A stretch of DNA of 64,000 nt, taken from the NCBI RefSeq assembly GCF_001545155.1, contig NZ_CP014226.1:2586333-2650332 (forward strand), read 5' to 3'. The DNA comes from Halomonas chromatireducens. GTDB taxonomy: Bacteria; Pseudomonadota; Gammaproteobacteria; Pseudomonadales; Halomonadaceae. The position numbers and the translations under genes were made by a program. Every line of letters starts with the position of its first letter. Position 1 is the stretch's first letter. Below, piece after piece: positions 50,479 through 57,424 of the stretch. The notes beneath the pieces were generated by a model. It ran no database searches, had not been told where the DNA came from, and saw only the letters and a list, made by a program, of their open reading frames with translations.

Positions 50479-52520
50479 TAGCGACGCTCCAGATCATCCA
50501 CAACACCACTTATTGCTGTGACTGTCCTCTTCATCTGATCGGCAAACGATATCGTATTGGTATTCCAAGCTTCCATTCTCTCCGAAACCTGCTCGCGAAC
50601 CTCCTGGCTATATGCCTTAAGCCACTCCTCGGCTTGCTTCTCAATATTTTCCACCTGCTCACTCAGAGAGTCACCCAGCCGCGTAAACTCCTCACGCAAC
50701 TTACGGATAAACTCATCATTACGGCTCCCAAGCTCGCTGAAACCTTCATTGGCGAATTTAGCAGCAGAATCAAGCTGACGAGCAGCGTCGCTGATGGCTT
50801 CCTGCATGTTCGCAAGTGTACGCGCGTGCTCGGAGATACCAGAAAGCACTTCACTATTCCTGGTTGACACTTGCTCCAGGCTTTCTGTGACGGCACTGAC
50901 CCTTTCATCAAGAAGTACTGTGGCCTTGTGAAGATTGGCCGACAAGGTGCCTAGCTGGGTAGAGCTATTTGTCATGTTCTGACTACTACGTTCGGCAGAA
51001 CTTGCCACCTCACTTAGCGAAGTGGAAAGCTTTTCGTATTGGGACGATATGCCTGTCAAGTGCTGATTGGCGCTTCTGGATGCCTCTCCAACTTGTCGCA
51101 TCAGCTCTTGCTGCTCATTGACAAGCTTTTCTACCAGACCACTGAACCGTTCTTCGATTGCCTTTTGCTGCTCATCAAACTGAGCTGCGCGCACCTGATC
51201 CCGCTCCTCTGCCGAGGCAACCTGGCGCTCAAGCGCCGCAGCCTGATCTTCAGATATCTTCTGTAGACTTTCTTCATGTGCTCGCTTCCGTTGCTCATCC
51301 CGCTCAGATGCCTGATGAAACTGTGTATCCATCGACTCTGTCATGCGTTCCATGAAGGATTCGAACTTCTCCGCCAGCGCAGACTGCTGGTCCATGGCTG
51401 TCTCGCGTTGCCTCCCAAGGTGCTCGGACAGCTCGCGAGATGTGGTCTCTACATGCTCACCGCTTTTCTGTTGCTGCTCAGTTAGCTTCGTAAAGAGTTC
51501 GTCCATCCTTGTACTCATTGAACTTACTGCCTGATTCACCTCTTCAGCAGCAGTTCCAAGCGCCTTGGTTTGCTCACTTCCTGCTGTCTTCATACCCTCC
51601 ATGAAATTCGAAACAAGCTTTTCAAGAACCTCATTTGATTGATTGCTTGCATTATCAACCAGAGCCTGTATGGCTGGGGCCATGACATTGTTAAGCGAGT
51701 CTGAAATAGCCTCCTGCATGGCCTCGCTCATCCCCGAAACGGTTTCCTGAAGCCTGTCTCCAATGCGCTCGTGAAGTTCCTGAAGTGCCTCCTTGCTTGC
51801 CTGACTGGACTCAGCAATATGGATCAGCGAGTGCTCAGCTGGCATTCTTTGATAGAGAAAATCAATAGTATGCTGGAGCTTGTTGATACGCCTCAGGGCA
51901 CTTCTTTCCACAAGCTTTTCGATCACATTAAGTAGCAGGCTTAACCCAATCCCCCATACTGATGTCAAAAAGGCAATAGCGGCGCCGTTTATCATGCTCG
52001 CAATACCCACCCTGAGGGTATCGACATCATCAGCATCGACCTGAAGGCCTCTCAAACCAATTGTCAGGCCAATAAAGGTACCCAGCACACCGATCGCAGT
52101 CAGAAAGGTCGGTGTGGCTGCCAGCAGACGGCTTGACGTCAACCCGTAGGCTAATGTTCTTCCATTGAAGAAATGGTCGGCATCCAGAGTATTGTAGAGC
52201 TTGTCCCTGTCAGGAGAGTACACCAGGCTTTCGTCAAACTCTTCCCACAGTTTTCCAGCCTTGACGCGTGAGCTTTGCGCCTTCTCCAGGATTTCCTGGC
52301 GCTTCCAAGCCAGCTCTTCTCGCGTCTGGTCTTTTATCAAACTTTCAACCAGCCTGACACTTTTACGATACTTAATGTAATAGTGAGAAAGTGAGATAAT
52401 AGCGATAATCATGATCGCCATCATTCCCAGCCAGAACCAGTCGCTCACCACAAGCTCCTGATGCCGGGAAATATTCATGGCATGAAAATTGGGAAGAAGA
52501 TGCGAAACTGACTCAATCAT
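50478..52520 (-). CDS. zorA: Zorya motor subunit ZorA (MotA/ExbB-like with long tail)
   Basis: 680 aa. Membrane helices at about 26-49, 137-156 and 180-205; the latter two form a MotA/TolQ/ExbB core (FLTAIGVLGTFIGLTIGLRG; INGAAIAFLTSVWGIGLSLL). From about 210 to the end runs a Gln/Ser/Glu-rich coiled coil, the long cytoplasmic tail typical of ZorA (family length about 600-730). In Zorya the pentamer rotates around a ZorB dimer and signals phage DNA entry to effectors. First gene of the zor block; no strong ribosome site at the ATG. Codon use is A/T-richer than host genes. Confidence 0.88.
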   Translation of the reverse strand: MIESVSHLLPNFHAMNISRHQELVVSDWFWLGMMAIMIIAIISLSHYYIKYRKSVRLVESLIKDQTREELAWKRQEILEKAQSSRVKAGKLWEEFDESLVYSPDRDKLYNTLDADHFFNGRTLAYGLTSSRLLAATPTFLTAIGVLGTFIGLTIGLRGLQVDADDVDTLRVGIASMINGAAIAFLTSVWGIGLSLLLNVIEKLVERSALRRINKLQHTIDFLYQRMPAEHSLIHIAESSQASKEALQELHERIGDRLQETVSGMSEAMQEAISDSLNNVMAPAIQALVDNASNQSNEVLEKLVSNFMEGMKTAGSEQTKALGTAAEEVNQAVSSMSTRMDELFTKLTEQQQKSGEHVETTSRELSEHLGRQRETAMDQQSALAEKFESFMERMTESMDTQFHQASERDEQRKRAHEESLQKISEDQAAALERQVASAEERDQVRAAQFDEQQKAIEERFSGLVEKLVNEQQELMRQVGEASRSANQHLTGISSQYEKLSTSLSEVASSAERSSQNMTNSSTQLGTLSANLHKATVLLDERVSAVTESLEQVSTRNSEVLSGISEHARTLANMQEAISDAARQLDSAAKFANEGFSELGSRNDEFIRKLREEFTRLGDSLSEQVENIEKQAEEWLKAYSQEVREQVSERMEAWNTNTISFADQMKRTVTAISGVVDDLERR

Positions 52521-52553
52521 TCTTTACACTACCCGATAACTTTAAAAGAGATA

Positions 52554-52922
52554 TCACCCAATATTGAAGTACAGTATCGGATTACTGCTGCCTTTCTCGA
52601 ACCACCCTGACACATCCATGCCCTTGTATCTATGCCTCTCGCGTGCACCCGCGACCTCCCCCACGAACTCCCAGCGACCGTCGATGCAGACATCGCCTAG
52701 AGGCCTCGTATGGTAGGGAGTGGAACCTGCCGGGTGCCATGACAGCACCCGGTAGACCTCGCGCACGACACCGCCCGCGACAGCAAAGGCCAGCTCGACC
52801 CGCTCGCGTCGCTCGCCAATCCTCCACACCCCACGCGTCACTTCATAGAGCTCCTGATCGGAGATCCCTTCATGCCAGCTGCGGGAAATCCGTATCAGAA
52901 CTGAGGGTTGGGTAATCTTCAT
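52554..52922 (-). CDS. Small protein between DUF262 gene and zorA, unknown function
   Basis: 122 aa from the ATG at 52922, which lies 16 nt after the DUF262 gene stop; the end is 33 nt before zorA. Recognisable only as motifs: VWRIGERRERVELAFAV followed by VVREVYRVLSWHPAG, then RWEFVGEVAG and NPILYFNIG. These look like a compact beta-rich nucleic-acid-binding or PUA-like fold, but that is a guess. A longer in-frame reading upstream of 52922 is a shadow of the DUF262 gene. Position makes it a bridge between the two defence modules. Confidence 0.65.
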   Translation of the reverse strand: MKITQPSVLIRISRSWHEGISDQELYEVTRGVWRIGERRERVELAFAVAGGVVREVYRVLSWHPAGSTPYHTRPLGDVCIDGRWEFVGEVAGARERHRYKGMDVSGWFEKGSSNPILYFNIG

Positions 52923-52938
52923 ACTGGCGAGCCCTCCT

Positions 52939-55179
52939 TCATGCAGTGGCTTTCTGAACCAGCTGGTGTGACAGCAGGTAAGGTGCCTGGCGCACTTCTT
53001 CCAGGTGGTAGAGGTGCCAGCCAGCCAGGGTTGGCGGGATTGGAGACGCCTTGCCATGTTCGTTCCAGATGCCCACTCGGTGCTCCGGCCAGGCAAGCTC
53101 GAAGTTCCCCACGACCTCCCCTTTGGCATCCTCCACGTCCTGCCCGATGACCGGCTCGGGCAGATCCTGGTCGATGATCCACTCAACGATGGGCACGGCT
53201 GCCATATCGTCCAGGTGCTGCGCCCAGGCAGGAAGCACCGCCAAGGGGTCATCGAGGACCTGCTCCGCCACATGACGCTTCAACTGGTCAACATCCTCAA
53301 AGACCTGGTAGCCGGCACGGTTAGCGATCTTGATCACGTCGCCATCCTCGTTCAGCAACAGCACTGCAGGGGCGCTCAGGCCTGGCTGGATTCCATCGGG
53401 CCAGGCCAGGTCGAGAATCGCCATGGCCTCTCCACTCTTGGGATCATCCAGCTCGAACTCGAGCTCACCAGGCGGCAGCTTGTGGCTTTCCATCCACTCC
53501 TGCAGCTCACGCAGCTGTAGCTCCTCCTCCTCGCTTTCGATACCGCCCGGGACGACACGTACAGACTCAGCGATAACCGTGGCGTCCTGGCTGTCATCGA
53601 AATGATAGAGCTCTTCAAGCAGTCGATTGGTCGCCTCGGCGAGGAGCTCACGCCGCGCCTTCAGGAAATCGGGGTAGTGCTCGATCACCCAGAGCTCACG
53701 CTGCATCGGCACCCATTGGCTTTGTAGCGCATCCGGGTAGCTCTTGAGCACCTCCTCGAAATACTCCACGGGGAGGCGATTGGAGATGCTGAGATTCGAG
53801 CCCTTGGTCAGGAAGCAGAAATTGGCGAGAGAGTTGACCTGCTTGTGGTCGTAGCCGTATTCGCGAAGCCGATGCTTGGGGAAGATGTGATGCAGCTCCA
53901 GGGATGAGTTGCTTCCCAGCATGTTCTTCTTGAGCGCAATCCCGAGCCCCCAATCCTGCGCCTCACCGGTACGGGTAAGAAGGTAGAGCAGCGAGTAGAA
54001 GCGGTTGCCACGGGTATGGCCGGCAAAATGGTCGGCGCGAACCTTTAGGCTGCCACGCCAGAGATGCAACTCCTTGATCAGCACCTGGATCCCATGCGGC
54101 TGGTTGTCGAGCAGGATATCGAGGTCACGCGAGAGCACGCTCTCGGTCGAGCCAGAGTAGCGCCCCCAGATGGCCGAATGGATGAACCAGAAGAGCGTCG
54201 CATCCAGGGTGGCCTTGTCGGTGATCTTACCGCCCTGCTCCTCGACGAAGCGCACGAGCACCGGGAAGCTGTAGTGCCCTGTGAGGACCTGTTGATGGTC
54301 CAGGCCGAGGCGGTCGCCGATCACATCCAGCAGATAGCTGATGTGCTTGATCGCCTTGTTCAGCCCCACCACGAACTGCTGGCCATCCAGGTCGTGGATG
54401 AAGGAGAACTTGGCTTCGTTGGTGGTCAAGGTGGTTATACAGCGAAGCAGCCAGTCAAGGGAGAATTGGAAGCCCTGAGCCCGCCAGTCATCCAGGGCCT
54501 TGCGCATCCTGGCCCGTGCATCCGGCTGAGTAGAGCAGATTCGCGCCAGTGCAAGATCACCCTTGGAGAGCTTGGTGCCGCCACTGTTGACCTTGTTGAA
54601 GATCTCCACGACTACGTCCAGGGTCTTGTCCTGACCGGAGATCTGCTCCACATGGACCTCGATATCACGGACATCGCGAAGCCTGGTCAAGCGTGTGACG
54701 ACGGATGCGATTTCACCGTGGTCGACCACGCCTCGGACCAGCATCTCCTGTAGCATTATTTCAGAGCCGTCCTGCATCAGCCGAGTCACGCTGATCCACT
54801 TGGGATCGTTGGCCATCTTGCTGAGCATGTAGAAGGAGAACTCCTCGTTCTCCACATTGAAATAGAGGTCGGTGAAGGCACGCTCGTCGCCATCGAAAAA
54901 GGCCGGAGGCCTGCCGCGCACGATGCCGTAGAGCGACGTGATGCGCTGCTGGCCATCCAGGAGCAGGTTGACCGTGCCGGCATTGAGCTGCTGTTCGCCC
55001 CTGTGCCCTACCGTCGTGGCATCGGTCGCCCAGGAGAGCAGGCTACCCACGGGATAGCGCTTGTAGAGGGAGGTCATCAGGCCGCGAACCTGGTCGCGGT
55101 TCCACACATAGCCGCGCTGAAACTCGGGTAGCGCCGTCTGGCCGTTATCGATCTGGTCGAGCAGCGTCGAAATCTTCAT
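52939..55179 (-). CDS. DUF262 + HNH (DUF1524) GmrSD-like restriction protein
   Basis: 746 aa. N-terminal DUF262 ParB-like NTPase: PEFQRGYVWNRDQVRGL (18-34), then RYPVGSLLSW and LLLDGQQRITSLYGI. The middle has an HNH/DUF1524 nuclease motif SLELHHIFPKHRLREYG with LANFCFLTKGSNLSISNRLP. The last 200 residues contain two similar blocks (ILDLAWPDGI, FELAWPEHRVGIWNEHG) resembling nuclease-like tails seen in restriction helicases. This architecture is type IV (modified-DNA) restriction, GmrSD-like. AGGGAG precedes the ATG. Higher GC than the zor genes, so the two modules may have different histories. Confidence 0.85.
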   Translation of the reverse strand: MKISTLLDQIDNGQTALPEFQRGYVWNRDQVRGLMTSLYKRYPVGSLLSWATDATTVGHRGEQQLNAGTVNLLLDGQQRITSLYGIVRGRPPAFFDGDERAFTDLYFNVENEEFSFYMLSKMANDPKWISVTRLMQDGSEIMLQEMLVRGVVDHGEIASVVTRLTRLRDVRDIEVHVEQISGQDKTLDVVVEIFNKVNSGGTKLSKGDLALARICSTQPDARARMRKALDDWRAQGFQFSLDWLLRCITTLTTNEAKFSFIHDLDGQQFVVGLNKAIKHISYLLDVIGDRLGLDHQQVLTGHYSFPVLVRFVEEQGGKITDKATLDATLFWFIHSAIWGRYSGSTESVLSRDLDILLDNQPHGIQVLIKELHLWRGSLKVRADHFAGHTRGNRFYSLLYLLTRTGEAQDWGLGIALKKNMLGSNSSLELHHIFPKHRLREYGYDHKQVNSLANFCFLTKGSNLSISNRLPVEYFEEVLKSYPDALQSQWVPMQRELWVIEHYPDFLKARRELLAEATNRLLEELYHFDDSQDATVIAESVRVVPGGIESEEEELQLRELQEWMESHKLPPGELEFELDDPKSGEAMAILDLAWPDGIQPGLSAPAVLLLNEDGDVIKIANRAGYQVFEDVDQLKRHVAEQVLDDPLAVLPAWAQHLDDMAAVPIVEWIIDQDLPEPVIGQDVEDAKGEVVGNFELAWPEHRVGIWNEHGKASPIPPTLAGWHLYHLEEVRQAPYLLSHQLVQKATA

Positions 55180-55216
55180 GGTTGTCCAACTCCCTGCGTA
55201 TTACGTCTTTCCATGG

Positions 55217-55435
55217 CTATTCATCTGCATGCCGCCCCTTGAGGTACAGCGCCACGGCCCCCTCGGGTTTCGAGGCGGAGACGGTATCCACATGATCATT
55301 GCCGCTGACCAGCTCCGACAAGCCGTCCACGGTGAGCACATAGCCGCCGTCATCGCTGGGGTCGGCCCGGCTGACGGTCCACTCGTAATCGCGGATCACC
55401 ACCCGCGCACCGGGACGTACAAGGCCTGCATACTT
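55217..55435 (-). pseudogene. Remnant of an SNF2-type helicase N-terminus
   Basis: About 73 codons reading KYAGLVRPGARVVIRDYEW, then DDGGYVLTVDGLSELVSG before diverging and stopping at a TAG. This is the conserved N-terminal segment of a family of SNF2/RapA-like helicases common in restriction islands; such proteins are near 1000 aa. Upstream the frame is closed by a TGA at 55463-55465, with no good start codon. So it is a fragment left by deletion, directly upstream of the DUF262 gene, where such helicases are often encoded. Family assignment is from memory of the motif. Confidence 0.5.
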
Positions 55436-55758
55436 GTCTCCTGAACTGGCTCCAAAACCACCTCAACTGCCGGATGCGAGTGTGATGTACCGGAAAGGGT
55501 GGCAGGCAGGCCCGACATCGCATGTCGCATTAAGCCCATCTGTTGCCTTGAGTAGCCACCCAGTTAACTTAGGTTATCACCGGCATGAGCAGTCTCACAG
55601 GAGATACAGCAGCATTTTGATCGATCAATTCGTCGGATGCCCCTCGGCTCAGTAGGGCTGTACAGCGAAAAGGCGTGAGCACCTTCATGACGGCACTGGA
55701 AGTCCCCGCTCCTTTTGAATAAGCCACGGACCCGCCACGTTTCGTCCCTAAGTGTAGG

Positions 55759-55896
55759 GTTCCGGATGATCAACAGACATTGTGGTGGCTCAAAGGACTC
55801 GGAGCCAACGTTGAGGTACTGGAGCCTCTTTCATGGCAAAGCGACATTCTGGCCACCGCCCGCGAGATCCTGTCACGCGAGGCTCCAAAAACATGA
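55759..55896 (+). pseudogene. C-terminal remnant of a WYL-domain regulator
   Basis: About 45 codons ending in TGA: DDQQTLWWLKGLGANVEVLE followed by PLSWQSDILATAREILS. The LWWL..(G/F)GxxVEVLEP pattern is the end of WYL (YafY/BrxR-type) transcription factors, regulators often placed at the edge of defence islands. The upstream part is absent, and the frame closes at a TAA just before 55725. Nothing else between 55466 and 56082 looks coding. Confidence 0.5.
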
Positions 55897-56110
55897 CCCT
55901 CATATCAGCTGGAAGGGCTCTAGATCGCTTCAGATCGCTGCTTGCTCGTTTCAAGGCGCAGCGTAAAGGCACCAGCATAGGGAGGAGATGTAACATCTCA
56001 TGTCGCAATGCAGAGCAATGACGAGCGCTGCTTCCAAGGCCAGGCTTCAGCGATCAAAAGTTTCATGACCCTATGAAGAGCGTGCTGTACTCGGAGATCT
56101 GAACATGGCT

Positions 56111-56278
56111 GTGTGCCCACGAACGTGAACTATCGAAGGTGTGCTCACAAACGTGAACAATCAGCCATGCGCCAAGTAACCTCAATACACGGCAGTCTGC
56201 CAATAAATTCGAGAGCATGGGTGTCTGCTAATGAGCCCGAGAATATGGCCGTGTGCTCATACTGCTGGGAGCACAGCA
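56111..56278. repeat. Six degenerate tandem repeats with exact 28-bp period
   Basis: Units begin at 56111, 56139, 56167, 56195, 56223 and 56251; most open with G-T-G/C-T-G-C-C/T. The first two share GTGTGC-CAC-AACGTGAAC; the fourth and fifth share GTCTGC-AAT and GAG-ATATGG/GCATGG. A possible seventh unit starts at 56083 (shared CATGG near its end). Regular degenerate repeats of this kind are found at the ends of IS21-family elements and as iterons in plasmid or phage origins. No transposase is beside them, so this is a stranded end or an origin relic. Confidence 0.6.
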
Positions 56279-56407
56279 CAGCTTGCCGCTTAATGGACAA
56301 AATATTCATACAGCTAAGGACTGCGTTTACGGCAACTCTATCAGGGCTTTACAAAGCCAACCCGCGCTGGTAATTTGATTTTGCCGAGTCCAATTACTCG
56401 GCCGGGT

Positions 56408-56430
56408 TTGGCGACTCGTATAACTCTAGG
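56408..56430 (+). promoter_or_regulatory. Upstream antisense target pair (b1, a1)
   Basis: TTGGCGA at 56408-56414 (b1) and ACTCTAGG at 56423-56430 (a1). Each is an exact complement of a loop in the downstream candidate C4 RNA and each recurs before the 68-codon gene. Phage P1 C4 and P4 immunity loci have the same duplicated targets. Confidence 0.65.
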
Positions 56431-56447
56431 CGCACAAGCGCCCCTGT

Positions 56448-56478
56448 CATGGTTGGCGCTTTTTTCTTGCCAACCATG
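56448..56478 (+). other. 10-bp hairpin with T-rich loop in the immunity leader
   Basis: Perfect arms CATGGTTGGC (56448-56457) and GCCAACCATG (56469-56478) around an 11-nt loop containing six T. It sits between the first target pair and the C4-like core; it may be an attenuator or a processing site. GGTTGGCG within it also resembles the b target. Confidence 0.5.
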
Positions 56479-56483
56479 TCTAT

Positions 56484-56557
56484 GGCGGTCGTGCGTGGGA
56501 GACCTTCGGGTCTGCCGGTTCCTAGAGTGCCGGTTCGCCAACCTGCGTACGGCCGCC
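56484..56557 (+). ncRNA. C4-type antisense RNA (phage P1/P4 immunity-like)
   Basis: A 12-bp closing helix (56484-56495 with 56546-56557, two G-U pairs) encloses three hairpins: AGACC-TTCG-GGTCT (56500-56513); CCGG...CCGG (56515-56533) whose loop shows CCTAGAGT (56521-56528); and GGTT-CGCC-AACC (56532-56543). CCTAGAGT is the exact complement of ACTCTAGG at 56423 and at 56595, the latter covering the ribosome site of the next gene. TCGCCAA (56535-56541) complements TTGGCGA at 56408 and 56569. In P1 and P4 such an RNA, cut from the operon leader, blocks translation of the downstream genes. Seen structure is strong; function is inferred. Confidence 0.75.
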
Positions 56558-56568
56558 CCCATCACTGT

Positions 56569-56605
56569 TTGGCGACAGCGGGGACGGCTCCTCAACTCTA
56601 GGAGG
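56569..56605 (+). promoter_or_regulatory. Downstream antisense target (b2, a2) overlapping the ribosome binding site
   Basis: TTGGCGA at 56569-56575 (b2) and ACTCTAGGA at 56595-56603 (a2); a2 overlaps the AGGAGG ribosome site at 56600-56605, 7 nt before the ATG at 56613. Pairing with the C4-like loops would hide the site and stop translation of the coupled three-gene operon. Confidence 0.7.
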
Positions 56606-56612
56606 CGTGTTC

Positions 56613-56819
56613 ATGGTCCATCCGACCGTATCCCCACTCCGCAGCAGTCGCCGTGCGCGCGCTGCCGCACACCGTGCCATGGCTATGGCCGCACTGGCAT
56701 CCAACAGCAGCGCTCGCGTTCGCTACCGCCGCTATCACCTGCACATGAGCAAGGCAGAAGCTCTAGCGCTTGCCGCCGACCTTCAAGGCAAGGATGACCT
56801 GGCGGGAGTAAAAGCATGA
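56613..56819 (+). CDS. Small basic protein, first gene of the C4-controlled operon
   Basis: 68 aa, Arg/Ala-rich (RSSRRARAAAHRAMAMAAL, then RVRYRRYHLHMSKAEALALA). No family recognised. The ATG follows a perfect AGGAGG at 7-nt spacing, which itself is the predicted antisense target. Its stop overlaps the next start (ATGA). By position it corresponds to the icd/kil-type leader gene of P1/P4 immunity operons, whose translation controls the genes behind it; no sequence likeness is claimed. Confidence 0.7.
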   Translation: MVHPTVSPLRSSRRARAAAHRAMAMAALASNSSARVRYRRYHLHMSKAEALALAADLQGKDDLAGVKA

Positions 56820-57424
56820 TGAGCCCGGCGCCCTCCATCACCCCAGAAAGCGGCACCACTTCTCAGCCTGACGCGTCAGTGAACTGTATGGTCACCGAAG
56901 CCTTGGACCAGCAGTTGCTGCACTATTCCCGTCACAACCAGCCCTTCACCATCAGTGAAATACGCGATCACCTGCTAAAGCTTCCCGAGCTCGCCTCGAT
57001 GAACCACGTTAAGCTGCGCTATCGAGTTCGTGATCGGCTGAATACCCTGGAGCGCGACGGGCTTGCGGAGCGAGTTGGGCTTCTGGGCAAACGGCGAGTC
57101 ATCTACCAGGTAGCGCTGGAAGACACCGACGACGAGTCTGAGTGTTCGCCTGTCTCTCCGTCCTCCACCCATTCTTCATCTGAATCTTCCGATGCGCTGG
57201 CGGATTACCTCTCCAATGAGCGTGACCGGCTGCGGGCCGAGATGCAGACAGCCTTGGGTGAAGCAGAACATTACCGCAGCCTGCTGAACCATTTTCCGGC
57301 AGAACGTGGGCGAATCGCCCCGCTGCTGGAAACGGCCATCGAGCGCGGTAGTCGGCTCAAAGGACAATGGGATGCCAATACAACGGTGAGGTCGATGTTG
57401 AACAGCGAGGGGGCAAACACATGA
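56816..57424 (+). CDS. Putative winged-helix protein of the C4-controlled operon
   Basis: 202 aa. Residues about 25-105 (LDQQLLHYSRHNQPFTISEI, then LRYRVRDRLNTLERDGLAER, then KRRVIYQVAL) look like a winged-helix DNA-binding domain; a Ser/Asp/Glu-rich linker (about 105-130) leads to a helical C-terminus (RDRLRAEMQTALGEAEHYRS). No family name can be given. Both ends overlap neighbours by ATGA, so translation depends on the upstream small gene. It may recognise DNA for the helicase encoded next. Confidence 0.65.
   Translation: MMSPAPSITPESGTTSQPDASVNCMVTEALDQQLLHYSRHNQPFTISEIRDHLLKLPELASMNHVKLRYRVRDRLNTLERDGLAERVGLLGKRRVIYQVALEDTDDESECSPVSPSSTHSSSESSDALADYLSNERDRLRAEMQTALGEAEHYRSLLNHFPAERGRIAPLLETAIERGSRLKGQWDANTTVRSMLNSEGANT

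Noticed and set aside
55893..56021. 42-codon frame after the WYL remnant (ATGA overlap)
   Set aside because: No family, no ribosome site of its own, and its upstream partner is a fragment.
56111..56278. 28-bp-period repeats as a CRISPR array
   Set aside because: The repeats abut with no unique spacers between conserved units, and no cas gene is near.
56458..56468. T-run in the leader as an intrinsic terminator
   Set aside because: The T residues are inside the loop of a perfect hairpin rather than after it.
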